Assembly (NCBI GenBank): GCA_003165275.1
Contig: PLSW01000206.1
Span: forward strand, 4,868 to 47,201
DNA from: Caulobacteraceae bacterium
GTDB taxonomy: Bacteria; Pseudomonadota; Alphaproteobacteria; Caulobacterales; Caulobacteraceae
Direction: 5' to 3'
DNA: 42,334 nucleotides
Below the pieces are notes generated by a model that did no database searches, was not told the origin of the DNA, and saw nothing but the letters and a program-made list of their open reading frames with translations. Position 1 is the first letter of the stretch, and each line of letters opens with the position of its first letter. Below are positions 19,034 through 28,095 of this stretch, in pieces. The position numbers and the translations under genes were made by a program.

Positions 19034-20200
19034 ATGGGCGTAGAAACCTTGACGGGCTCCCGGTGCAGGAGTTTCGCCGGTCCCGGCGGTGGGACGGAGC
19101 ACTATATTTCCGTCGAGGCGCATCCGGGCCTGGGCCTCGCCGCCCAGATCGCCCAGGTGGAGGCGCGCTATGCAGACGCCCGGGAATCCCTCGGCCTCGC
19201 CGAAGACACCGCGATCTTCCGGCGCATCTTCGTCAGCGACGCCATGAATCAGGCGGCCGTCGTGCGCGGTAGCAGCCTCGCCGCCTCGACCGCCGCCGGC
19301 CCCGTCGCCATTTCCCTGGTCCAGCAGCCGCCGCTTCCCGGCGCCAAGATCGCGCTCCTCGCCTACCATGTCGCGGGGGACGACAGCGTCAGGAAGCAAC
19401 GCCTTTCAAAGCACAACCTGCTGGTCGAGAAGCACGGGCGCCGGCACCTGTGGACCACCGGTCTCTGCGCGGGCGAAACCCGTTCGGACGCCTCCCCGGC
19501 GACCCAGACCCGCGCCATATTCGGCGAGTTGATCGAGGCGCTGGCCGACGAGGGCGCGAGCCTGCGCGACAACTGCCTGCGCACCTGGCTCTATCTCAAG
19601 GACGTCGACGTCTTCTACCAGGGCATGGTCGACAGCCGCGGCGCGGTCTTCGCCGAGCAGGGGCTGACCGGCGACACCCACTTCATCGCCAGCACCGGCA
19701 TCGAGGGCGCCTGCGCCCACCGCTACGACCTGGTGGCGATGGACGCCTATTCGAACCTCGATGTGGACGAGGCCCAGGTGTCCTACCTGAACGACTTCGA
19801 CCGCCTGTGCCCGACCAAGGACTACAACGTCCATTTCGAGCGCGGTTCCAAGGTGGCCTATGCCGATCGCGCGCATCACTTCATCTCGGGAACGGCCAGC
19901 ATCGACAAATACGGCGAGGTCGTCCACCTCGGCGACGTTCTGCGGCAGTTCGACTACGCCATCGACAACGTCGAGGCCCTGCTGCGCTCAGGCGCGGCGC
20001 AGCTCGACGACCTGATGCATCTGATCGTCTATCTGCGCGATCCCAGCGACCACTCCGCCATCGCGCGACGTCTGGCCGAGCGCTTCCCCGACCTGCCGAC
20101 GGTCATCGTGCAGGGCGCCGTCTGCCGACCGCAGTGGCTGGTGGAGGTGGAAGGCGTCGCCATCGCCGCCAACGACGCCCCGACCCTTCCGCCATTCTGA
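19034..20200 (+). CDS. Two-domain Rid/YjgF-superfamily protein (chorismatase-like or imine deaminase-like)
   Basis: MGVETLTGSRCRSFAGPGGGTEHYISVEAHPGLGLAAQ...; C-terminal Rid-like VAYADRAHHFISGTASIDKYGEVVHLGDVLRQFDYAIDNVEALLRSGAAQLDDLMHLIVYLRDPSD...VQGAVCRPQWLVEVEGVAIAA. Start uncertain (track 18824; possible 18959). Confidence 0.75.
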   Translation: MGVETLTGSRCRSFAGPGGGTEHYISVEAHPGLGLAAQIAQVEARYADARESLGLAEDTAIFRRIFVSDAMNQAAVVRGSSLAASTAAGPVAISLVQQPPLPGAKIALLAYHVAGDDSVRKQRLSKHNLLVEKHGRRHLWTTGLCAGETRSDASPATQTRAIFGELIEALADEGASLRDNCLRTWLYLKDVDVFYQGMVDSRGAVFAEQGLTGDTHFIASTGIEGACAHRYDLVAMDAYSNLDVDEAQVSYLNDFDRLCPTKDYNVHFERGSKVAYADRAHHFISGTASIDKYGEVVHLGDVLRQFDYAIDNVEALLRSGAAQLDDLMHLIVYLRDPSDHSAIARRLAERFPDLPTVIVQGAVCRPQWLVEVEGVAIAANDAPTLPPF

Positions 20201-20234
20201 AGCCCGCCCGAGGCCGCGACCCGAGGACCCCCGC

Positions 20235-20912
20235 ATGATCGAAGCCGACACCAAGTTCGCCTTGCTCGACGAGGCGGAGATCAGGGCCGCGACCCTGCGC
20301 CACGACCCCTATGACTTCGCCTTCGTCGAACAGGCTATCGCGCCGCGCTACAAGGACGAGGTGCTGGCCGATGCGCCGGTGATCCCGGACCGGGGCAGCT
20401 ATGGTCTGCCCAACCTCAACTACGGCCCGGCCTTCGGCAAGGTGATCAAGGACCTGCTCAGCCCGCGGTTCCGGGGGCTGATGGAGGAGAAGTTCGACCT
20501 CGACCTCAGCAAGAGCCCGCCGGTCGTGCTGATGATGGGCAACACCACCGGCCACTACAACGAAGGCTACGCCCACCCCGATTCCAGGCACAAGATCGTC
20601 ACCGTCCTGCTCGGCTTCACCCGCGAGTGGCCCTATGAGCGCGGCCGCCTGCGGGTGCTGCGCAGCAGCGATCGCAACGATTCCGCCTTCGAGTTCGCGC
20701 CGGAGTTCGGGCGCATGCTGATGTTCAAGGTCTGCGACCACTCCTGGCACGGCTTCCTGCCCCAGAAGGGGCCGCGGATGAGCCTGCAGCTCTGTTTCGT
20801 GGACTCCGAAGCCTATGTGCGCCGCGAGTATTGGCGGCATGGGGCCAGCGCCTTCGCCAAATCCGTCCCCCTGCTGCGCAAGGTGCTCGACTGGGCGCCG
20901 AAGATCGCCTGA
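20235..20912 (+). CDS. 2-oxoglutarate/Fe(II)-dependent oxygenase-like protein
   Basis: 225 aa. HPD (HxD) in NEGYAHPDSRHKIVTVLLGFTREWPYERGRLRVL and a distal His in MLMFKVCDHSWHGFLPQKGPRMSLQL. Confidence 0.75.
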   Translation: MIEADTKFALLDEAEIRAATLRHDPYDFAFVEQAIAPRYKDEVLADAPVIPDRGSYGLPNLNYGPAFGKVIKDLLSPRFRGLMEEKFDLDLSKSPPVVLMMGNTTGHYNEGYAHPDSRHKIVTVLLGFTREWPYERGRLRVLRSSDRNDSAFEFAPEFGRMLMFKVCDHSWHGFLPQKGPRMSLQLCFVDSEAYVRREYWRHGASAFAKSVPLLRKVLDWAPKIA

Positions 20913-20932
20913 TCCGACCCCGAGGCCCGGCC

Positions 20933-21613
20933 ATGACCTTCCCTCCCCTGCCCTCCGTCGACGAGGTCGCCGCCCATTTCGGCCGGGCCCTGGTCCAGTC
21001 CCAATGCGACAACGCGCCCTACCGGCACTGGCGGCTGACGGACGTCCTGCCGGAGAGCATGGCCGTCGGCGTGCTGACCCTGCCGATCGCGCCGCCGTTC
21101 ATCGACGACTGCGGCGGGGTGCGCGACCTGCACAACAACAGCCGCTGCTTCTTCGCCCCCCGCCTGCGCTCGCGCTTCCCCGCCTGCGATATCCTCGCCG
21201 AAGCCATGCAGCGGCCGCAGGTCGCAAGACTGTTCGAAGACATCTGTGAAATCAAGGTCGAAGGCGGATTTCTTCGCATGGAATATATCCAGGACACCGA
21301 CGGCGCCTGGCTCGAACCACATCGGGACATCAAGGAAAAGCTGTTCTCGATGGTCATCTACCTGTGCACCGGTCCGGACGCCGAGACCTGGGGCACGGAC
21401 ATCTACGACGACGAGCGGCGATGGGTGGGCAGGAGCTCGGCGGCCTTCAATTCCGCAGTGATCTTCGTGGCGGGTCCCAACACCTGGCACGGCTTCGACA
21501 AGCGCCCGATCGAGGGCGTCCGCCGGCTGATGGAGATCAACTACGTCGACGCCAGCTGGCGCGACCGCGATCAGTTGGCGTTTCCCGATCGGCCCATCGT
21601 CGTCGCCCGCTGA
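20933..21613 (+). CDS. 2-oxoglutarate/Fe(II)-dependent oxygenase-like protein
   Basis: 226 aa. HRD (HxD) in WLEPHRDIKEKLFSMVIYLCTG; distal NTWHGFDKRPIEGVRRLMEINYV. ATG at 20933 preferred over the track start. Confidence 0.8.
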   Translation: MTFPPLPSVDEVAAHFGRALVQSQCDNAPYRHWRLTDVLPESMAVGVLTLPIAPPFIDDCGGVRDLHNNSRCFFAPRLRSRFPACDILAEAMQRPQVARLFEDICEIKVEGGFLRMEYIQDTDGAWLEPHRDIKEKLFSMVIYLCTGPDAETWGTDIYDDERRWVGRSSAAFNSAVIFVAGPNTWHGFDKRPIEGVRRLMEINYVDASWRDRDQLAFPDRPIVVAR

Positions 21614-21679
21614 GCCGCGCGGCCGCGCCTGGCCTCCCGATCCGGCTCAGCCGGTCCGGGAGGCGTTCAGGCGCACGGT

Positions 21680-21975
21680 TCTATTCGGCGGCGATCGCCC
21701 TGGGGCTCCGCCGCGACCGGCTTGGTCTGGACGCTGCGACGGCCGTCAAGCCCGACCGGGACGTCCCCCGGGCAGGGTCACCCGCCGCACCACCCGATGC
21801 TGCGAGCCGTAGTCGGCGACGGCGTAGGGCTGGGTGGCGCGGTTGCCCCAGATCGCCACGTCCCCCACCCGCCAGGCCCAGCGCGCCGTGTTTTCCGGAC
21901 GGGTGACATAGGCTTGCAGGGCCTCGAACAGCTTGAGGGATTCCGGCACGGTCAGGCCGACGAAGCGGCGGAGCG
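21680..21975 (-). pseudogene. C-terminal relic of a TauD/TfdA-type dioxygenase
   Basis: Minus translation RRFVGLTVPESLKLFEALQAYVTRPENTARWAWRVGDVAIWGNRATQPYAVADYGSQHRVVRRVTLPG, then homology continues in another frame as GDVPVGLDGRRSVQTKPVAAEPQGDRRRIEP. The N-terminal domain is absent. Confidence 0.75.
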
Positions 21976-22391
21976 CTGGGACTATCGCATCATCATCACC
22001 TACGCAGACCCCGCCGGCGCCACCCACGAGACCCAGGTCGAACACGAACTCTTCCCCGACCGCAGCGCCCTGAAGCGCGACGAGCAGACCCGGTGGGAAT
22101 TGACGCTCAATCACTGGGATCTGCCGATTCACGACATTGATCCCCATGCGACGGGCGACTGACGGCGATCCGCCGATCCGGCCTATTTGAACGCCAGCGC
22201 CGCAGCATGCGCGACTTTGCGCCGATCCGCGCGGGTCGGCGCACCACTATATCCACTTCCACAAATTGCAGCGGGCTCTATCAGCCGCTATAGGTCCCGG
22301 CTGACCTGCCGACGACCGGATTCAACCCGCCTGTCGCCGCTGCGGGCCGCTTCGAGGCCATTCGGCAACATCTAGGGCGCCAACTTACCGC

Positions 22392-22880
22392 ATGGACACG
22401 CCTCGACCCAAACTGAGCAAGCCGCCGGCGGAGCTTGAGATTCTGACGCGGCTGGACCTCTACTTTTCGGTCCGACATACCGCCAGAACGTTCCGCATGT
22501 TCGGCGAAATATTTGACCACGACTACGATAAGGTCGCGATATTTCTGTCGGTCGCCGAGGTCTGCTTCCAGTCCGCATTTCATCTGGCGCCGATCGAGAA
22601 CAGCCCCGTCGATATCGAGCGCGTCTATTCCGAGGTGGCCACATCCGGTCTTTCCATCATGACCATCGGTGAAATCACTGGGATTCCCCGAGAGACCGTT
22701 CGCCGCAAAGTCAAAAGTCTCGTCGATGACAAACATTTGGCGGCGAATACGGACACAAACACGATTTACCTCCCTGCTTCGGTGGTGATCTCACAGCGAT
22801 TTCTTCCCATATTCAACTCACATCTAGCGGACGCCGCGCAGTTTGTTAAGGCCGTGAAATTTTACCACAAGCCGGACTGA
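22392..22880 (+). CDS. Winged-helix/HTH transcriptional regulator
   Basis: 162 aa with HTH IMTIGEITGIPRETVRRKVKSLVDDKHLAANTDTNTIYLP. Confidence 0.65.
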   Translation: MDTPRPKLSKPPAELEILTRLDLYFSVRHTARTFRMFGEIFDHDYDKVAIFLSVAEVCFQSAFHLAPIENSPVDIERVYSEVATSGLSIMTIGEITGIPRETVRRKVKSLVDDKHLAANTDTNTIYLPASVVISQRFLPIFNSHLADAAQFVKAVKFYHKPD

Positions 22881-22915
22881 GCGGGCGCGACGGCGTCCAT
22901 ACCTTCCTCCTCGCC

Positions 22916-23539
22916 TCAGCCATAGGACCTGAGTCTTGGCGGTTCCCTGGACTCCTCCGCGGCGACATTCATCACGGCGTCATCCAGCATATCGAGAAGC
23001 CGTTCGAACCCGCGATCGCATTCCAGCGGCGTAGCGCCGCGACCCGCGTTCTCGGCGCTGATAAACCCTTCAAGGGCGGCGCCCACGCAGCTGGCCACCT
23101 CGCGGATGACGGTCGGCGCAAGGCCGTAGCTCGCCAGGACCCGCTCCCGGATAGCCAAGTAGCCCCGCTGGGCCGCCGCGAACCCATCACAGTCCGTGCG
23201 CGCCGGGCGTAGCGCGACGCAGAGCAGTGTCGGGTGCGCTTGGCCATACGCACGCAACAGTCTGGCATAGACTTCCAGCGCATCCCGGCCGCGGCGGTTT
23301 GCAACCCCCTCCGCGAGCACGTCGTTCAGTTCAAGCAGGACCTTCCACCCCAGTGCGTCACGCATCGCATCTTCGCCAGCGAACATTTTCAATATGTAGG
23401 CGGATGACACCAATAGCTCTTGGGCGACGAGCTTTACAAAATCAGGATTTTGGCCATTTCTATCGCTGATCGACTTGGCGACGGCCAAAATCCTGGCCTT
23501 GTCGATCGCCTTCTTACCAAAGGTTGGCCGTCTGCCCAC
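22916..23539 (-). CDS. TetR-like transcriptional regulator
   Basis: 207 aa. KARILAVAKSISDRNGQNPDFVKLVAQELLVSSAYILKMFAGEDAMRDALGWKVL HTH-like; all-helical C-terminal half. Confidence 0.6.
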   Translation of the reverse strand: MGRRPTFGKKAIDKARILAVAKSISDRNGQNPDFVKLVAQELLVSSAYILKMFAGEDAMRDALGWKVLLELNDVLAEGVANRRGRDALEVYARLLRAYGQAHPTLLCVALRPARTDCDGFAAAQRGYLAIRERVLASYGLAPTVIREVASCVGAALEGFISAENAGRGATPLECDRGFERLLDMLDDAVMNVAAEESREPPRLRSYG

Positions 23540-24045
23540 AGCAACTCTCCGACATCAACCCTGCGCCTTGCCTGTGCAGCTCGGCACGCCGCCGACGGCG
23601 AGAAGCCTCCCCGCCACCGGAACATAAGCGTGTGCATCATTTTGGGTCGATATCAACCATCATGGGCGATAAATTCATGCACACATTGTCAGGCGGCGTC
23701 GCCCTTGTCGTGGCTGCAGCCGCAGCAGCGCTCGGGACACGTTGAGTTATTATTCATTTTTTTCAATAACTTTTGATCGCGCGACGCCGTGCCCCCCTCA
23801 GAATGGCGATCGGCTGCGCCCCATCAGACCACGTGCATTTTCGTGTTCACATACGCCGGATGTGACGCCAAATTAGGCTGATTTTGCCCACTTTCCTCTC
23901 GGCCTGCGACGCCGATGGATTAGTGATCGACGGCGCGCTAGTAGTCCTGTCTAAACCCTATGGCAGGATGGGCGGCTGGAACGATGCGCCTTGATACGAC
24001 CGACCCGGCGATAGCGGCTCCGTCGCCTGGAAGCGCACGTCGTCA

Positions 24046-25776
24046 ATGATCTTGTACGATTGGCTTGAAATCGCGGGCGCCATCGTCCTGTCCGTGCTGC
24101 TGGCCTGGCCCCTGGGGATTCACATCGGCAAGGTCTGGAGCGGGGAGCCCACCGGTCTGGAGCCGGTGCTCGGGGGCGTCGAGCGGCTGGTCTTCAGGCT
24201 CGCCGGGGTCGATCCCGCCCGCGGCCAGACCTGGTCCGCCTACGCCCTGTCGCTTCTCGCCTTCAGCGCCGCGGGTTTCGGCCTCCTCTACGCGATCTTG
24301 AGGCTGCAGGCGCTGATGCCGTTCAATCCGCAAGGCGCGGGCGCCCTCTCCCCGGACCTGGCCTTCAACATGGCCATGGGGTTCGTGACCAATGCCGATG
24401 GGGAGCCCTTCCGTGGCGACGCCGTCGTCAGTCTTTTCGCCCGTATGGCCGGCTTCACCACGCAGAATTTCGCCGCCGCGGCCACCACCATGTCCATCGC
24501 CGCGGCCCTCAGCCGCGCCTTCGCCTCGAGGGGTGGCCAGAGTCTGGGCAACTTCTGGTCGGATCTGATTCGCAACGCGCTCTATGTCCTGCTGCCGCTG
24601 GCGATTGTCGTCGCGCTCATCCTTGCGGCCCTCGGCGTCCCGCAGACCGTGTCCGGCGGGGTCGCCGCCCGCCCCATCGAGGGCGGCGTCCAGGCCCTTC
24701 TCGTCGGCCCGGTCGCCAGTCAGGAAGCCATCAAGCAGTTGGCGACGAGCGGCGGCGGGTATTTCGGCGCCAATTCGGCCCATCCGTTTGAAAATCCAAA
24801 CGCCGTCAGCAACCTGATCGAAATGATCGCAATGAACACCGTCGGGTTCGCCTGCGGTTTCGCCTTCGGTCGTGTCGTCAGCGCGCGATCGGACGCACGC
24901 TCCTTGGTGGTCGTCATGGCCCTCATGCTCGTGGCGACAACGGGTGGCCTCTATCTGGCCGAACGCCAGCCGACGCCGGCCCTCACCGCCGCCGGCCTTC
25001 CATCCGCGCTGAACATGGAGGGCAAGGAGGTCCGATTCGGAATCGCCGGCAGCGCCGGCTTCGTGGCGATGTCCACCGGTTCGACTACCGGCGCGACCAA
25101 CGCCGCGCTGGAAAGTCTCAGCCCGTCGGGCGGCGGACTGGTCCTCTTCGTCGTGCTGATGGGCCAGACCCTGCCGGGCGGCGCCGGCTCCGGCCTCTAT
25201 GGATTGCTGATGATGGCGATCCTCGCGGTGCTGGTGGCCGGCCTTTTAGTGGGCCGCACGCCGGAATACCTGGGCAAGCGCATCGGCGCGCGGGAAATCA
25301 AACTGGTGATGCTGGCGTCGCTGGCGCTACCAGCCACAACCCTGGGATTGGCGGCGATCAGCGCCACCGCGCCCATGGCCCTGGCGACCCTGTCGACGGG
25401 CGGGCCGCATGGCCTGACCGAACTGCTCTACGCCTGCGCCTCCGCCGCTGCGAACAACGGCTCTTCGTTCGCCGGCATCAGAGGCGACACGCCCTACTGG
25501 AACCTCGCCCTCGGCATCGCCATGGCCCTGGGCCGGTTTGGCGTGGCCATTCCGGTTCTGGCCCTCGCCGGCAGCATCGCCTCCAAGCCGAAAATGCGCC
25601 CCACCAACGGCACCTTCCCCACGGACGGTTTGCTATTTGTGGGGCTCGTGACCGTCATCGTGCTCATTCTCGCAGGGCTGCAATATTTTCCGGCCCTGGC
25701 CCTCGGCCCGGTGAACGAACAGTTTGAGATGATGCGTCTGCTCAAGGGGCAGGCGTCCTCGCCCGTCCGGCCCTAG
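24046..25776 (+). CDS. kdpA: KdpA-like potassium-transporting ATPase potassium-binding subunit (orphan)
   Basis: 576 aa. GGGYFGANSAHPFENPNAVSN, GGAGSGLYGLLMMAILAVLVAGLLVGRTPEYLGKRIGAREIK, SAAANNGSSFAGI, ALGRFGVAIPVLALAGSIASK. Confidence 0.9.
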   Translation: MILYDWLEIAGAIVLSVLLAWPLGIHIGKVWSGEPTGLEPVLGGVERLVFRLAGVDPARGQTWSAYALSLLAFSAAGFGLLYAILRLQALMPFNPQGAGALSPDLAFNMAMGFVTNADGEPFRGDAVVSLFARMAGFTTQNFAAAATTMSIAAALSRAFASRGGQSLGNFWSDLIRNALYVLLPLAIVVALILAALGVPQTVSGGVAARPIEGGVQALLVGPVASQEAIKQLATSGGGYFGANSAHPFENPNAVSNLIEMIAMNTVGFACGFAFGRVVSARSDARSLVVVMALMLVATTGGLYLAERQPTPALTAAGLPSALNMEGKEVRFGIAGSAGFVAMSTGSTTGATNAALESLSPSGGGLVLFVVLMGQTLPGGAGSGLYGLLMMAILAVLVAGLLVGRTPEYLGKRIGAREIKLVMLASLALPATTLGLAAISATAPMALATLSTGGPHGLTELLYACASAAANNGSSFAGIRGDTPYWNLALGIAMALGRFGVAIPVLALAGSIASKPKMRPTNGTFPTDGLLFVGLVTVIVLILAGLQYFPALALGPVNEQFEMMRLLKGQASSPVRP

Positions 25777-25827
25777 GTCAATCGGCCACCCCACCCGCGG
25801 CGCGACGGCTTCCCGCTGCTGCCGAAA

Positions 25828-25870
25828 GCCGCGGCGCCGTGACAGGCTTCCGCCGTCACGGCGCCGCGGC
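25828..25870. terminator. Strong hairpin 3' of kdpA (no U-tract)
   Basis: gccgcggcgccgtgac (25828-25843) - 11-nt loop - gtcacggcgccgcggc (25855-25870): perfect 16-bp arms. Confidence 0.6.
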
Positions 25871-25920
25871 CAGGCCGGCGCCCGGGGGATGCGCCGGCCT
25901 TCAGCGACAGGCCGCCCGAC

Positions 25921-26289
25921 CTATTTCAGGTCCTGGCAGCTTTCCGACGGCCGCAGCTTGACCTTGATGGGATGGGTGAACGCGACATGCGGGTTCAGCG
26001 TCGGCGGCACCACCCGGTAGGCCACCCGCGTGCGGTCGTCGCAGGCGATCCAGACGCCGACGGGATGAAACGCCACCGGCGCGGCGGCCGGCGGAGTCGC
26101 CGCGGCACCCTGGTCGCCAGCGTCCATCGAAAGCGGGTGGGCGGCGCAGGCCGTCGACAACGAGACCAAGGTTAGGCCCAACACCGAGGCAGCCGAAAGC
26201 TTGCAGATGGCGTAACCATTCAGCGATTTTAGTTGGGACATCAGGCGCATATTTTCCTCGACAAAATAATGCGAAAGCTTCGGCTCCAT
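25921..26289 (-). CDS. Small secreted hypothetical protein
   Basis: 122 aa with internal signal-like segment LSAASVLGLTLVSLSTACAAHP; possible shorter starts (MRLMSQ.., MSQLKS..). Confidence 0.5.
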   Translation of the reverse strand: MEPKLSHYFVEENMRLMSQLKSLNGYAICKLSAASVLGLTLVSLSTACAAHPLSMDAGDQGAAATPPAAAPVAFHPVGVWIACDDRTRVAYRVVPPTLNPHVAFTHPIKVKLRPSESCQDLK

Positions 26290-26562
26290 TTCACAGGCGT
26301 CTGCGCTGATCGACCCGCGTCATGGTGAAGACCATTCCGCAGCGATGTCGCCGCCGCTGTGCAATTTACGGCCGATAACGTCGCGATGACTTACCAATAC
26401 AATCTATCATCATTTGTATTTGTGTCACCCAAAATGCGCCGATTCCACCCGTATTGGGGCGAATGCGCATATTTTGTCCAGGGTGTATTTCGCCTGAAAG
26501 GCGGCCAAGCCAGGTCGCAATCGCCCTAGGTCAGCCGACCTTAAGACCCACCTCGCCGCCAA

Positions 26563-26591
26563 CCCCTCTTCCTCAGGGCGAGGAAGAGGGG
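26563..26591 (-). terminator. Hairpin 3' of the efflux operon
   Basis: cccctcttcctc-agggc-gaggaagagggg: perfect 12-bp arms, 5-nt loop, about 38 nt beyond the stop at 26629. Confidence 0.6.
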
Positions 26592-26628
26592 GCCGTGGAG
26601 GTTAATCTCTAAGGCTATTGGGATTCAG

Positions 26629-28092
26629 TCAGTGGCGGTTCCACCAACCGCCGCCAAGCGCCTGGAACAGCGCCGTGGCGTCGGCGAATCGGGAAGCGGC
26701 GGCCTGCACCCGCGCCACACGGGCCGAAGCGCTGGCCTGTTCGGCCAACCGGACGGTCACGCCGGTCACCTGGCCGAGCTCGAGCTGCCGCCTGGCGATG
26801 GTGAGGCTTTCATCCGTCCGGATCTGCGCCGTCGTCGCGGCGTCGAGGCCGCGCGCATCGGCCTGCAGCGCCTGCAGCGTGTCCGCCACATTCTGAAACG
26901 CGGCGAGAACCGTGCTGCGGTACTGGGCCCCGGCCTGGTCGAAAGCGGCGACCGCGGCGCGCTGTCGATGCAGCAGGGCGCCCCCTTCGAAGATCGGCTG
27001 GCTGACCCCGGCGGCGAGGCCCCAGAACCTGTTGCCGGCGTTGAACAGGTCGGCGAACCGGGTCGCGGCGCCGCCGGCGTTGGCGGAAAGGGTCAGACTG
27101 GGGAGGCGGTTGGCGACGGCCACGCCGATCAGGGCGCTGGCGGCGTGGAGGTTGGCCTCGGCCGCGCGGATATCGGGGCGCTGGTTGACGAGGTCGGAGG
27201 GCAGGCTGAGCGGCAGCGAATCCGGCAGCGCCAGGGTCGCGAGATCGACCCGCTCCGCCGGCGCGTCGCTGGGAAAACGCCCGGTCAGGTCGGCGATCAG
27301 GTCGCGCTGCAGGGCCAACTGCTTTTCAAGCGGCGGCAGGGTCTGCTCGGCCTGGGCGACCAGAGCCTCCTGCGCGACCACGTCGGCCCGCGCCACCTGG
27401 CCGAGTTCGAACTGTCGGCGGATGATGGCCAGCACCTGGCGGTCCGAGCCGATGATCGCCTGCGTCGCCTCGACCTGGTCGCGCAGCGACGCCTCCTGAA
27501 TGGCTGCGGCGACGACATTGGTGGTCAGGGTGAGGTAGGCGGCCTCGGTCTCGTAGCGCTGCTGTTCGGCCTGCGCCTTCACGCTCTCCGTCTGCCGCCG
27601 AATTCCGCCGAAGACATCGAGGGTGTAGCCGATATTGAGCTGGGCGGTGTGCAGGGTGAAGAGGTTGACGCTCGAGGTCAGCGGGGGCGCCGGCGTCGCC
27701 GAGGCCTGCTCGCGGGTGACGTTGTAGGACGCGTCGACCGTGGGCAGCAGCGCGCCGCGCTGGGCGAGATAGGTCTCCTGCGCCGCCCGCAGCGCCGCCC
27801 GAGCCGCCTGCAGATCAGGATTGGCCTTGAGAGCCTGCGCGACCAGGGCGTTAAGCGCCGGCGACTTGAACAGGGTCCACCATTCGGCGCTGACCTGGGC
27901 GCCGACGCGCACGTCGTCCAGAGCCGCCTCTCCGGCGGACGGCGGCAGATAGCCGCTGACCGCGGGCGCGGCGGGGCGGTGGAAATCCGGTCCCACGGCA
28001 CAGCCCGCCGTCAGGGCGACCAGGGCCGCGCCGGCGAGGCCCTTCAGCGCGCGGGAGGGGCCGATTTTCGGATCGAGCGTCGGTTTTGACAT
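26629..28092 (-). CDS. Efflux outer-membrane factor, NodT/OprM family lipoprotein
   Basis: LVALTAGCAVGPDFHRPAAPAVSGYLPP lipobox plus OEP repeats; adjacent to RND genes. Confidence 0.95.
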   Translation of the reverse strand: MSKPTLDPKIGPSRALKGLAGAALVALTAGCAVGPDFHRPAAPAVSGYLPPSAGEAALDDVRVGAQVSAEWWTLFKSPALNALVAQALKANPDLQAARAALRAAQETYLAQRGALLPTVDASYNVTREQASATPAPPLTSSVNLFTLHTAQLNIGYTLDVFGGIRRQTESVKAQAEQQRYETEAAYLTLTTNVVAAAIQEASLRDQVEATQAIIGSDRQVLAIIRRQFELGQVARADVVAQEALVAQAEQTLPPLEKQLALQRDLIADLTGRFPSDAPAERVDLATLALPDSLPLSLPSDLVNQRPDIRAAEANLHAASALIGVAVANRLPSLTLSANAGGAATRFADLFNAGNRFWGLAAGVSQPIFEGGALLHRQRAAVAAFDQAGAQYRSTVLAAFQNVADTLQALQADARGLDAATTAQIRTDESLTIARRQLELGQVTGVTVRLAEQASASARVARVQAAASRFADATALFQALGGGWWNRH

Positions 28093-28095
28093 GGA

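Noticed and set aside
23745-23771. agttatt-attcatttttttc-aataact hairpin between the TetR-like gene and kdpA
   Set aside because: Short AT-only stem in an AT-rich stretch; could be chance, and no gene ends immediately upstream to make it a terminator.
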